NCBI GenBank assembly: GCA_027306855.1
Contig: DAHUYZ010000001.1
Coordinates: 1 to 64,000 of the forward strand
DNA: 64,000 nt
Source of the DNA: Solirubrobacterales bacterium
GTDB lineage: Bacteria > Actinomycetota > Thermoleophilia > Solirubrobacterales > Solirubrobacteraceae
Direction of reading: 5' to 3'
Under the pieces are notes generated by a model. It worked only from the letters and a program-made list of their open reading frames with translations, ran no database searches and had not been told where the DNA came from. Position 1 is the first letter of the stretch. Each line of letters starts with the position of its first letter. The position numbers and the translations under genes are program-made. This document shows positions 51,523 to 59,819 of this stretch, piece by piece.

Positions 51523-51894
51523 CTAGCCCGGGCCGGTGAGCTCGCCGAGGACCGCTTGCGACTCCGTGAGGCTCGAGGTGAGGATCTGCCTGGATATGTC
51601 CAGGAGCTGGAAGACGCGGGGGTCGCGAACCGCGTAGTAGACGTTCGTGCCCTCGCGACGAGCCTCGAGGATGCCGTGCGTGCGAAGCACCCCTAGATGC
51701 TGGGAGGTTCCACTCGAGTCCATCTTCAACTGATGCTGCAGGTCGCCGACCGTGCGCTCACCGTCTCTGAGAAGCTCGAGGATGCGCACGCGCACAGGGT
51801 GACCGAGGATCCGGAAGAATTCGGCCTTCATCTGGTAGACGGCACTGCGCTGGACGGCCTCCCCAGGCGCCTTGCCTCCTGACGGCGGACTCAC
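51523..51894 (-). CDS. ArsR-family regulator of the Hyf-like operon (Rv0081-like)
   Basis: 123 residues with the winged helix of ArsR/SmtB proteins: MKAEFFRILGHPVRVRILEL, then GERTVGDLQHQLKMDSSGTS, QHLGVLRTHGILEARREGTN and VYYAVRDPRVFQLL. The metal-box cysteines (ELCVC) are absent, so it should sense something other than metal, or act as a hub. GTG 51894 is preferred over TTG 51948 because GGAGAG sits at the right distance. It lies at the 3' end of the complex operon. In M. tuberculosis a homologous gene, Rv0081, begins the hyc-like locus. Confidence 0.86.
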   Translation of the reverse strand: MSPPSGGKAPGEAVQRSAVYQMKAEFFRILGHPVRVRILELLRDGERTVGDLQHQLKMDSSGTSQHLGVLRTHGILEARREGTNVYYAVRDPRVFQLLDISRQILTSSLTESQAVLGELTGPG

Positions 51895-51925
51895 CGTACG
51901 GCTCTCCAAACGCGAGGCGAAAAAG

Positions 51926-52414
51926 TCAAGGGCATCCGCAACGGGCAATCTTAGAAGAGCGTGAACTGAGCATCAAATCAACCAGCGCGTCCGCAATCTG
52001 TTGTGGAGTGGGTGGGCAGCCGGGGATGCGCAGGCTCACAGGCAGGATCCCCTCCAGTGGCCCGGCAAGCTGGGCGGGGTCGCCGAGGGTATTGTGGCCG
52101 ATCGCACAGTCCCCCAGCGCGGCGACGAGGCGCGGCTCGGGCATCGCGTCATAGGCGCGACGCAGCGGATCGACCATGCGAGTGGTGATCTGACCCGTGA
52201 CGAGCAGCACATCGGCATGCCGAGGGGAGGCGACTATGCCCAGCCCGTGGCGCTGCAGGTCGTAATAGGGATTGGCGCTCGCCGCAAGCTCGTGCTCGCA
52301 GCCGTTGCACGAGCCGGCGTCGACGTGGCGCAACGCGAGCGAGCCGCAGCGCTGGGCGCGGGGGAGCGCGATCTCGCGGCGGACGCGCCCTAGGTGTCTG
52401 AGCAGCACGAACAT
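51926..52414 (-). CDS. hyfI: Hyf/Hyc-type small subunit (NuoB-like 4Fe-4S protein)
   Basis: A 162-residue electron-transfer subunit. The four ligands of the proximal 4Fe-4S cluster are Cys36 and Cys39 (SCNGCEHE), Cys103 (GDCAIG) and Cys133 (PGCPPTP). It corresponds to HyfI/HycG and to M. tuberculosis Rv0082. It would pass electrons to or from the large subunit at 52418-53899. ATG 52414 starts 3 bp after the large-subunit stop. No separate ferredoxin-like subunit (HycB/HyfA type) is encoded here. Confidence 0.88.
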   Translation of the reverse strand: MFVLLRHLGRVRREIALPRAQRCGSLALRHVDAGSCNGCEHELAASANPYYDLQRHGLGIVASPRHADVLLVTGQITTRMVDPLRRAYDAMPEPRLVAALGDCAIGHNTLGDPAQLAGPLEGILPVSLRIPGCPPTPQQIADALVDLMLSSRSSKIARCGCP

Positions 52415-52417
52415 GCC

Positions 52418-53899
52418 CTAGCGATCCACGCAGGCGTAGCAGAGCTCGAAGCTCTTGTTGATCAGGGGAAAGTCCGGGAGCAGGTTGTCGCGGGTAGCGC
52501 ACACCAGCACCGGCCAGTTCGCGTAGGACCCCGTGCGCAGGTGCAGACGCTCGACGGCGCGTCGATCGGTCTTTACGACGCACACCGTCTCACCGCGCGG
52601 GCTCTCCACCCTGGCCACGCCGAGGCCGGTCAGAGCCGCGTCCCCTGGCTTGAAGTCGCCCGGCTCGGCACCTCCCGGCTTGACGCCGCCCGGCGTGACG
52701 CGAGAGCTGAGCAGCTGATCGAGGATCGCGAAGGTCTGCTCGAGCTCTATCTGGCGAACGTTTAGGCGAGCGCTCACGTCGCCTGTGGCACGCAACAGGG
52801 TGGCGGGCGTAAAGGAGCGGTAGGCCAGCCGCGGGCTTTCGCTGCGCGTATCGTGGCGCAAGCCCGTTGCGCGCGCGACGGGTCCTGTCGCGCCAAGGCG
52901 CTCGGCGTCTGCCCGGGTGAGCGCCCCGACGCCGTCAAGGCGGTCCTGTAGCGAAGCGGCGAACTGCAGCTCGCGCCACACGCGACCCTCTTCTTGATGC
53001 AGCGCTGCCAGCTCCTCGCGGGCCGCGAGGGCGTCGGCTTGCCCGATACGCAGCGTGCTGGCACCGAGCGCAACGGTGTCGAACAGGAAGCGGTGGCCGC
53101 TCAGGCGCTGGTTGAGACGTTGCGCGCGCTCTTTGAATCCGGCGAACGCCGTCGCGCCCGGAGCGAAGCCGACGCCGGCGCAGATCGCGGAGATGTCATT
53201 GAGGTGGTTGTAGAGCCGCTCGAGCTCCAGCAGCAGCGTACGGGCTTGACGCAGTTGCCGGTCCGGTGTGAAGCCGAGCGCCGACTCGCACGCCTGCGCG
53301 TAGGCCACCGTGTTGGTCACCGCGCAGGCCCCGCACACGCGCTGGACGTGGCGCAGTCCCTCGGCCAGCGACCGCCCCTCGGCGGCGATCTGCAGGCCCC
53401 GATGCTTGTAGAAGAGACGCAGGTCGAGATGCAGGATCCGCTCGCCGACGACCGCGAAGAGGAAGTGCCCGGACTCGATCACCCCGGCATGGATCGGCCC
53501 GACCGCGACCCGGTAGGCGTCGTGACCGTGGATGGGAACCGTCCACGCATCCGGCTCGGCGGGATGGTCGATCAGCGAACGTAAAGGCTCGTGCCCGTCG
53601 AAGCGCAGCCCGTAGCAGTCGTGCGCCTCGCGCTCGTCCCACTCCGCCGCAGCGAACAGGTCGACGATCGTGTCGATCTCCCCGCCCGGCGCAGACGCGC
53701 ATACGACGTGGTCCTGATCGGCATGGGCGAACACGCAATTCGCCTGCAAGCCCATAGGACCGCGACCGGCGAACAATCCGCAGAAGCGCCCGCCGGCCCC
53801 GGACTGGCGTTCGCACGCCATGCGCCACTCTCGTGCTCTGACGTACTCGACCGCCGCCGGCGCGAGACCCGGCACGATGGACACGTGGCGTGTGCTCAC
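52418..53899 (-). CDS. hyfG: Hydrogenase-like large subunit (NuoCD/HyfG/HycE type)
   Basis: 493 residues. A NuoC-like part (about 20-115, with DEREAHDCYGLRFDGHEPLR) is fused to a NuoD/hydrogenase part starting PIHAGVIESGHFLF. The L1 cysteines are Cys189 and Cys192 (RVCGAC), and L2 is Cys487-Tyr-Ala-Cys490 (ELCYACVDR) at the extreme C-terminus. NuoD lacks these cysteines, so a metal site like that of group 4 [NiFe]-hydrogenases is suggested. The His of L1 and the Asp-Pro of L2 are not conserved. Residues 402-420 are a Pro/Gly-rich insert. GTG 53899 overlaps the hyfF stop (GTGA). It corresponds to Rv0087 in length. Confidence 0.87.
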   Translation of the reverse strand: MSTRHVSIVPGLAPAAVEYVRAREWRMACERQSGAGGRFCGLFAGRGPMGLQANCVFAHADQDHVVCASAPGGEIDTIVDLFAAAEWDEREAHDCYGLRFDGHEPLRSLIDHPAEPDAWTVPIHGHDAYRVAVGPIHAGVIESGHFLFAVVGERILHLDLRLFYKHRGLQIAAEGRSLAEGLRHVQRVCGACAVTNTVAYAQACESALGFTPDRQLRQARTLLLELERLYNHLNDISAICAGVGFAPGATAFAGFKERAQRLNQRLSGHRFLFDTVALGASTLRIGQADALAAREELAALHQEEGRVWRELQFAASLQDRLDGVGALTRADAERLGATGPVARATGLRHDTRSESPRLAYRSFTPATLLRATGDVSARLNVRQIELEQTFAILDQLLSSRVTPGGVKPGGAEPGDFKPGDAALTGLGVARVESPRGETVCVVKTDRRAVERLHLRTGSYANWPVLVCATRDNLLPDFPLINKSFELCYACVDR

Positions 53900-55371
53900 G
53901 CGATGCCTCGCATGATGGCGACGCCGGCGTGTGAAGCGACGAGCAGATACGCGCCCGCCGACAGCGCCAGCAGGCCGAGCGCGATCGCAACGGTCAGCCG
54001 GCTCGCCAGGCGCACCGTGCGCCCGACAGCCCAGCGGCGGCCATGACTGTCGCCGGCGAGCGTCTCGATCAGCGCGTGCGCAAGCCCGAGAAAGCCGAGC
54101 GCCAACAACACGGCGGCGATCGTCACGAGAGCTGTCTCGTGGGCCGTGACACCGCCGAGCAGGATCAGCAGCTCGCTGAAGAACAGCGGCGATGGCGGCA
54201 ATCCGGCGAGGGCGCCGAGGCTTATGCCAACCGCGGCGGCGGTCGCGGGGCTCTGCCTGCTGAGCCCACGGGGCGCGCGGCGCGCACTGTCGGGGTCGTG
54301 GCGCGCGAGCGGCAACGCCGTGTAGAAGGCGAGCGACTTGGCCAGGCCGTGCCCTGCGACATGGACGATCACGCCGATGGCTGCGAGCGGGGTGGCGAAG
54401 CCGACCCCTAGCGCAAGGATGCCCATGTGCTCGAGGCTCGAGTAGGCAAGCAGCCGCTTCCAGGCCATCCTCCGCCACAGGAACGGCACGGCGATCGCGA
54501 GCGAGGCGAGCCCGAAGGCGAGCATCAGGTCCCGGGCCAGATGGTGGGAGACGGTCGCGCCGAGTGTGAGCGCCACACGCCAGGCGATCAGCATCACCGT
54601 CGGCAGCAGGGCGGCCGAGAGCAGCGCGCTGACCGGCGGCGGCGCCTCGCTGTGAGCGTCGGGTAGCCAGTTGTGCACCGGCGCCAGCCCGATCTTCGCG
54701 GCCAGCCCGACGAGGATCAGGATCAGCGATACGACGGCCGTCCGGTCGGACAGGTGCGCGGAGTGCGCTGCCAGGCTCTGCCAGTCGAGCGTCGCAAGCG
54801 TCCCTCCGTGCGGGGAGAGGCCGACAAACAGGATCAGTATCCCCAGCAGCGCGACGGCGAGGCCGAAGGTCGTCAGCACGAGGTACTTCCAGCCGGCCTC
54901 CAAAGCGTTCGTGCTGCCGCTGAAGGCGACCAGCAACGCCGAGGCGCCGGTGGTTGCCTCGACCAGCAGCCAAGCGACGCCGAGGTTCTTCACCAACGCA
55001 AGTGCGAGCAGCGCTGCCCAGAAGAGATGAAAGCCCGTGTAGTACCACTCGCGCGCGCGGCGCGCGGTAAAGAAGCTCCTGCCGGATCCGGCCAGGTAGG
55101 TGGGCGAGACCACCGCGCTGAGCCAGCCGATCGCCGCGATCACCGCCAGGAAGCTCGCCCCGCCACGGTCGAGCAGGTACCAGGAGCCCCCGAGTCCGTG
55201 CCCGCTCTGGACCACGCCGAGTGCGCTTGCGGCAAGCGCCACGGCGGCGGTGACGCTCGCGCTGAAGATGTTCAACCGGTCGGCCCAGACAGGCGTGCGC
55301 ACCGCCGCCCGTATGAGCAGCGCCCCCAGCAGGGGTGCCGCCGGCACGGCGATGAGCAGTGCGCTCGTCAT
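53896..55371 (-). CDS. hyfF: Hyf-type antiporter-like membrane subunit (HyfF/HycQ-like)
   Basis: A 491-residue NuoL/M/N-like protein with about 14 helices. The conserved charged residues fall in IGLAPVHNWLPDAHSEAPPP (TM7-8 lysine and histidine region) and HVAGHGLAKSLAFYTALPLA (TM12 Lys). It also has KNLGVAWLLVEATTGASALL. It would pump protons or Na+ in the membrane arm. The start ATG 55371 lies 72 bp after the hyfE stop and has no strong ribosome site. The corresponding M. tuberculosis gene is Rv0086. Confidence 0.86.
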   Translation of the reverse strand: MTSALLIAVPAAPLLGALLIRAAVRTPVWADRLNIFSASVTAAVALAASALGVVQSGHGLGGSWYLLDRGGASFLAVIAAIGWLSAVVSPTYLAGSGRSFFTARRAREWYYTGFHLFWAALLALALVKNLGVAWLLVEATTGASALLVAFSGSTNALEAGWKYLVLTTFGLAVALLGILILFVGLSPHGGTLATLDWQSLAAHSAHLSDRTAVVSLILILVGLAAKIGLAPVHNWLPDAHSEAPPPVSALLSAALLPTVMLIAWRVALTLGATVSHHLARDLMLAFGLASLAIAVPFLWRRMAWKRLLAYSSLEHMGILALGVGFATPLAAIGVIVHVAGHGLAKSLAFYTALPLARHDPDSARRAPRGLSRQSPATAAAVGISLGALAGLPPSPLFFSELLILLGGVTAHETALVTIAAVLLALGFLGLAHALIETLAGDSHGRRWAVGRTVRLASRLTVAIALGLLALSAGAYLLVASHAGVAIMRGIA

Positions 55372-55443
55372 GTCGCGCAACCACCACAGCCGGCACGAGG
55401 GCGCCGGTGACGGGACCCAACGGGCGCGGCGAGGATCAGAGCG

Positions 55444-56061
55444 TCAGTCACGGAGCACCTCCAGCAGGGAGCTGTCGCCGCTGCCGAGCCGCTCGTGGAT
55501 CTTGGCGGCAAACGCGGCCGCCACCGACACGACCACGACAAGGTCGAACACGAGTCCGAGCTCGATGAACGCCGGCAGGCCGGACGGCAGGGAGAGACCC
55601 GCCAGATAGACCCCGTTCTCGGCGATCAGGAACCCCAGCGCCTGGAAGAGCACCGCGCGGCGGACGACTGCGACGAGGATGCCGAGCACCAGCACGCCGA
55701 CCGCGGCATGTTCCACGCCGGCTTCGAGCAGCCCGAAGCGCGGAATCAGCTGCTCGATGGCAAGCGCCACGCTAACCGCGATCGCCAGCCGCGCCAGCGC
55801 GTTAGGCTCGCTGACGATCAGCCGCTCCTTGCGGGCACGCCGGGTCGTGATCAGCAGCAGCGCCGGTAGCAGCAGGCCCTTCGTGATCAGGATCGTCCCG
55901 GCTACCATCGGCGCGGGAGAGGCGGACGGCTCGTGGGTGAGCGCGTACAGACCCAACCCGAGGGCTTGCGCCCCGACGAGCACGATCGCCGTCGAACGGC
56001 GACGCACCACGATAACCGCCAGCGAGCTGACGACCAACCCCCAGATAGCCGCGCCGGTCAT
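55444..56061 (-). CDS. hyfE: Hyf-type small membrane subunit (HyfE/HycP-like, NuoK-related)
   Basis: A 205-residue protein with about six helices. It begins MTGAAIWGLVVSSLAVIVVR and ends with ELGLVFDLVVVVSVAAAFAA. The conserved acidic residue of the NuoK fold may be the Glu in AENGVYLAGLSLPSG. M. tuberculosis Rv0085 (hycP) has a similar length. ATG 56061 overlaps the hyfC stop as ATGA, so translation is coupled. Confidence 0.84.
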   Translation of the reverse strand: MTGAAIWGLVVSSLAVIVVRRRSTAIVLVGAQALGLGLYALTHEPSASPAPMVAGTILITKGLLLPALLLITTRRARKERLIVSEPNALARLAIAVSVALAIEQLIPRFGLLEAGVEHAAVGVLVLGILVAVVRRAVLFQALGFLIAENGVYLAGLSLPSGLPAFIELGLVFDLVVVVSVAAAFAAKIHERLGSGDSSLLEVLRD

Positions 56062-56990
56062 CCACCGCCCCCCACGGCAAGCCAGCTTGCCAGTCCGAGC
56101 AAGCAGAGCGCCGCCCCGGAGCCGAGCAGGAGCGGCACGCGCAGCACCCCCATCTTCGCCTGCACCGTCTCGCACACCGCAAGCGCCACGCTGAGCGCCA
56201 GCACGCCACCCGTCAGCACACCGATTTGCGCCGCGAACGACCCGGGGTGAGGGAACGCCAGTTCGCACGCGAGCACGAGCATGATCCAGTGCCGCGCCGC
56301 AGCGGACCACTGGAGGTAAACCAACTCGCGCCCGGCGTACTCGAGCAGCGGTCCCTCGTGGATCATCGTGAGCTCCAGGTGCGTGTCCGGGTTATCAACA
56401 GGCTGTCGGCCTATCTCGGCCAGCACGACCAGACACAGCCCGATCATGGCTACCCAATGCGCGGGCTTCTCCCACACCTCCGGCAGGGTCGCCGCGTGGC
56501 TCATCGAGAGCAGGTCAGTGCTGCCAGGGGGGAGCGCGAACAGGAGCAGCACGAGCAGCAAGAGCCCCTCGACGAACACCGAGAGCATCAGATCCCGCGC
56601 TGACCCCATCAGCCCGAACGCGCCGGCGGTGTCCCATGCCGCGAGAGCAAGTGCGAAGCGCGCGAGCGCAAGCAGCCCGACCAGGACGAGCGCGTCGTGG
56701 CCGAGTCCCCATTCCGGGGCGAGGTCTGCGATCGGCAGTAACAGGAGCGCGAGCCCTGTGCAGGCCGCCGCAACGGCGGGTGCGAGCGTGTAGATAAGCG
56801 TCCTGGGCTCGGGCGCCACGCCGCTCTTGCCCCACAGCCGGCGAAGCTCGCGGTAGGGCTGGAGAACGGAGGGTCCGCACCTGCCTTGAAGACGCGCCTT
56901 CACTTGCTGGATCAGCCCGACGATCGCCGGACCGAGCAGCACGCCTCCGACCAGCTGGACGGCGCCCGCCGCTACTGTCGCACCGCTCAT
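56058..56990 (-). CDS. hyfC: Hyf-type NuoH-like membrane subunit (HyfC/HycD-like)
   Basis: 310 residues with eight helices. NuoH landmarks are KARLQGRCGPSVLQPYRELR, RLWGKSGVAPEPRTLIY, AEIGRQPVDNPDTHLELTMI and HEGPLLEYAGRELVYLQWS. The charged pathway residues Glu and Asp in the loop are present. It connects the large/small subunit module to the membrane arm. ATG 56990 overlaps the hyfB stop by 4 bp. Corresponds to Rv0084 (hycD). Confidence 0.88.
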   Translation of the reverse strand: MSGATVAAGAVQLVGGVLLGPAIVGLIQQVKARLQGRCGPSVLQPYRELRRLWGKSGVAPEPRTLIYTLAPAVAAACTGLALLLLPIADLAPEWGLGHDALVLVGLLALARFALALAAWDTAGAFGLMGSARDLMLSVFVEGLLLLVLLLFALPPGSTDLLSMSHAATLPEVWEKPAHWVAMIGLCLVVLAEIGRQPVDNPDTHLELTMIHEGPLLEYAGRELVYLQWSAAARHWIMLVLACELAFPHPGSFAAQIGVLTGGVLALSVALAVCETVQAKMGVLRVPLLLGSGAALCLLGLASWLAVGGGG

Positions 56991-58933
56991 CCCAAGACGC
57001 CGATGCGCGCCAGCGCCAGCAGAGCGCCAAGCAAGGCGAGGAGATAGATCAGATAGGCGCGCAGGCTGCCCGACTGCAACCGCCGTGCGACCCGTGCGCC
57101 CCGCAGCGCTCCGCGTGACACGGGCCCGTAGAGCAGCGTGTCGAACAGATGCGGCACCTCCGCGCTGTAGGCGACCGCTTCGACGATCCCAGTCGAGGAG
57201 ACGATGATCTGCGCCTCGCGCCGTGGGCGCAAGAACCCCTCCAGTACCAGCCGCAGCGGCTTGGTGAACCCGGCCGACGTCCATGCCAGCGCTGCTGCGG
57301 GCGGCTGACCGCACGTCCAGGTCGGCGCGGCCGCGATCCGGTGAGCGTGCGCGAGACGGGCAAGCGCTGCCACCAGCGCCACGAGCGCCAGCGCGAGGGC
57401 GAGTGTCGGCAGCGAGCCCGTTCCGGGTACCTCCAGGCTTGTGCTCCCGCCCAGCGAGACACTTCCCGGCGAGAGGGCGGCGAGCCTTCCCACGAGTGGC
57501 CCGGGTAGCACTCCCAGCAGGACACACCCCGCAGCGAGGAAGACCATGCTCGCGCGGATCGCGCCGGGAGCCTCGCTTGCCTGGGCGCACTCTGGGCGAC
57601 GTGGAAGGCCGAGCAACACCAGCCCGATCACCTTCACGAAGCAGTACACCGCCAGAGCCGCCGTCCCGGCCAGCGCGGCCGTCGCGATCGTGCCGGCGAA
57701 GGCCACACCCAGATGAGTGACGCCCCCGAGATGCAGAAGCGATTGCAGCGTCAGCCACTCCGAGGCGAATCCGTTCAGCGGAGGAAGGCCCGCGATCGCC
57801 ATCGCGCCGAGCGCGAACGTCGTGCCCGTCCATGGCATCCGCCGTAACAGGCCCCCCATCCGATCGAGTTCGAGGCTGCCGACCGCCTGAGCTAGAGCCC
57901 CAGCGCCCAGGAACAGCAGCCCCTTGAACAGCGCGTGATTGAGGGCGTGAAGCAGCGCCGCCGCGAACGCGATCGCGCTCCAGGTGTCCGCTCCGATGTC
58001 GCGGAGCACGAGCGAGGCCCCCAGCCCGAGCGCCACGATCCCGACGTTCTCGATCGAGTGAAACGCGAGCAGTCGCTTGAGCTCGTGCTGCATCAGTGCG
58101 TACAGCACTCCGCCAAGGCACGACAGGGAGCCAAGCGCCATCAGCGTGATGCCGACCCATGGCCCAGGCGCTGCCAGCCAATCGAACAGCACGCGCACGA
58201 GCCCGTAGATGGCCAGCTTGATCATCACCCCCGACATCAGGGCAGAGATGTGCGCGGGCGCGAGCGGGTGCGCGCGCGGCAGCCAGGAGTGAAGCGGCAT
58301 GAGGCCGGCCTTCGTCGAGAAGCCGACGAGCGAGGCGCAGGCGACGAACGCCGCGAGACCGCCACCAAGGGAGTGGCCGCCCAAGGCTCCGTGCCAGGCC
58401 AGCGCGAGCATCGACGCCCACACGCAGGCGCCGCCGATGTGGGTGATGGCGAGATAGACGAACACGCCGTGGCGGGCCTCGGTGTCTTGGCGGGCGATCA
58501 GGATCGCGCCCGCCGGGACGAGCGTCATCAGCTCCCAGAACTCCAAGAACGTGCTGACGTCACGCGCGCTCACGAACCCGATCAGCGCCAGCAGGAACGT
58601 TCCCGTCGCGACGGCCAGTGCACGACCACTGCCGTCGGCGCGAAGCGAGTCGCGCGCGAACCAGGCCGCCGGTGCGCCGACGGCGGCGATGATCACGAGG
58701 AAGAACCCGCTGAGCGGATCGAGCCCGAACGCCGGGTGTATGTCGCTGCGAAACGCGGCGCCAAGGGCATGGCCCGAAGCGAGCACCCAAACGCCTGCCG
58801 CACCTGCGAAAAGGACTCCGGTCGACTGGAGCGCCAAGCCGGTGCGTGGCGAGCGACTGGAGCCTGCGTTTATAGCGCCGAGGAAGATCGCGAGCACGCC
58901 GGCGATGGCGAGCGCCTGCGGAGCACCCGTCAA
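56987..58933 (-). CDS. hyfB: Hyf-type NuoL-like proton/Na+ antiporter subunit (HyfB-like)
   Basis: 648 residues with about 16 helices. The family marks are FLEFWELMTLVPAGAILIAR, TKAGLMPLHSWLPRAHPLAP, AALLHALNHALFKGLLFLGA and GTTFALGAMAIAGLPPLNGF. It is the first gene of the complex operon and corresponds to Rv0083 (640 residues). The only standard start in frame is TTG 58933; a stop codon lies further upstream. A palindrome 71-96 bp upstream may bind the ArsR regulator. Confidence 0.86.
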   Translation of the reverse strand: MTGAPQALAIAGVLAIFLGAINAGSSRSPRTGLALQSTGVLFAGAAGVWVLASGHALGAAFRSDIHPAFGLDPLSGFFLVIIAAVGAPAAWFARDSLRADGSGRALAVATGTFLLALIGFVSARDVSTFLEFWELMTLVPAGAILIARQDTEARHGVFVYLAITHIGGACVWASMLALAWHGALGGHSLGGGLAAFVACASLVGFSTKAGLMPLHSWLPRAHPLAPAHISALMSGVMIKLAIYGLVRVLFDWLAAPGPWVGITLMALGSLSCLGGVLYALMQHELKRLLAFHSIENVGIVALGLGASLVLRDIGADTWSAIAFAAALLHALNHALFKGLLFLGAGALAQAVGSLELDRMGGLLRRMPWTGTTFALGAMAIAGLPPLNGFASEWLTLQSLLHLGGVTHLGVAFAGTIATAALAGTAALAVYCFVKVIGLVLLGLPRRPECAQASEAPGAIRASMVFLAAGCVLLGVLPGPLVGRLAALSPGSVSLGGSTSLEVPGTGSLPTLALALALVALVAALARLAHAHRIAAAPTWTCGQPPAAALAWTSAGFTKPLRLVLEGFLRPRREAQIIVSSTGIVEAVAYSAEVPHLFDTLLYGPVSRGALRGARVARRLQSGSLRAYLIYLLALLGALLALARIGVLG

Positions 58934-59003
58934 GCGCTGCGTCCGCCGCGCTCGGCCGGCGTTGAGATCGGGGCAGCCATGGCCCCGCGCAGACTACACT
59001 ATG

Positions 59004-59029
59004 GCTTCTAAGTAGAGAGTCTTAGAAGC
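59004..59029 (-). promoter_or_regulatory. Probable operator of the Hyf-like operon
   Basis: GCTTCTAAG (59004-59012) and CTTAGAAGC (59021-59029) form a 9-8-9 inverted repeat, AT-rich for this genome. It lies across the ispD stop codon and before hyfB. Leftward, CATAGTGT just beyond the repeat could supply a -10. ArsR-type dimers bind inverted repeats of this size. A low-GC terminator of ispD is the alternative, but there is no U-run. Confidence 0.6.
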
Positions 59030-59705
59030 TTGTAAGATGCTTTAGTCGTTGGCCGACCAGACCAGCCAGCAACATCTCGGCAAGCGCAAGATCGAGCGGG
59101 CTCGTCACCTTCAGGTTCTCTCGCTCGGACGGCACGATCGTGACCCGGCCGCCAGAGCGCTCGACGAGCCAGGCGTCGTCGGTGGCGGCGGCGAGCACGT
59201 CGGCCGGCACATCCAGAGCGCGCTCGAGAGACGCCCGCCTGAAGACCTGCGGCGTCTGCACGGCCCACAGCCCGGAGCGGTCGAGCGTGCGTGTGACAAC
59301 GCCCTCGCCGTCCGTCTGCTTGATCGTGTCGGTGACGGGCGACGCCGCGATCGCGGCGTCGACGCCCTCGCGCGAAACGGCATCGAGCGTCGCCTGGACG
59401 AGTTCGGCGGTCAGCAGCGGGCGGGCCGCGTCGTGTACGAGCACCGGATCCCCCGGTCCGGCGGCGGCGAGTGCACGCTTGACGGACTCCGAGCGAACGC
59501 TGCCTCCTGGAGCCCCGATCGTCCCCGCCGGCGCCGGCATATCGGGGGGGAGCGCCACGACGATTTGCTCGATGTCGCCGAGCGCGTTCAGCGCCTCGAC
59601 GCTCCATTGCACGAGCGGCTTGCCCCCCAGTTGCACGAACGCCTTGGGCCGATCCGCCCCGAGGCGCTCACCCCGTCCGGCGGCCAGCAAAAGCGCTATG
59701 GCCAT
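59022..59705 (-). CDS. ispD: 2-C-methyl-D-erythritol 4-phosphate cytidylyltransferase
   Basis: A 227-residue MEP-pathway enzyme making CDP-ME from MEP and CTP. The nucleotide loop is ALLLAAGRGERLGADRPKAF with the catalytic Arg and Lys. VLVHDAARPLL (about 87-97), SPVTDTIKQT and WAVQTPQVFRRASL are typical. The last residues follow LDLALAEMLL and extend about 15 past the usual end. It lies 114 bp downstream of carD and its stop falls within the inverted repeat of the next operon. Confidence 0.95.
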   Translation of the reverse strand: MAIALLLAAGRGERLGADRPKAFVQLGGKPLVQWSVEALNALGDIEQIVVALPPDMPAPAGTIGAPGGSVRSESVKRALAAAGPGDPVLVHDAARPLLTAELVQATLDAVSREGVDAAIAASPVTDTIKQTDGEGVVTRTLDRSGLWAVQTPQVFRRASLERALDVPADVLAAATDDAWLVERSGGRVTIVPSERENLKVTSPLDLALAEMLLAGLVGQRLKHLTSF

Positions 59706-59819
59706 CGCCCGTTACCAGCTGTATGCGGCGTCGCGGCTGAGACGCCCAAATCTTCGGAGCTGTCGCGCACGCGGCGGGTCACGGTACTCGGCTAACTGCC
59801 GCGTGCGCGATAGTCCGGT

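Noticed and set aside
52418-55420. A continuous 1000-codon minus-strand frame
   Set aside because: It reads hyfG in frame, then passes through hyfF in a wrong frame. It is an effect of few stop codons in GC-rich DNA. The real large subunit starts at GTG 53899, overlapping the hyfF stop.
56058-58421. A 787-codon frame covering hyfC and part of hyfB
   Set aside because: Only the part from ATG 56990 encodes NuoH-like sequence. The upstream part is hyfB in another frame.
51926-58933. Ordinary respiratory complex I (nuo) operon
   Set aside because: NuoA, E, F, G, I and J are missing, the large subunit is a NuoCD fusion with hydrogenase-type cysteines, and the gene order is that of hyf/hyc.
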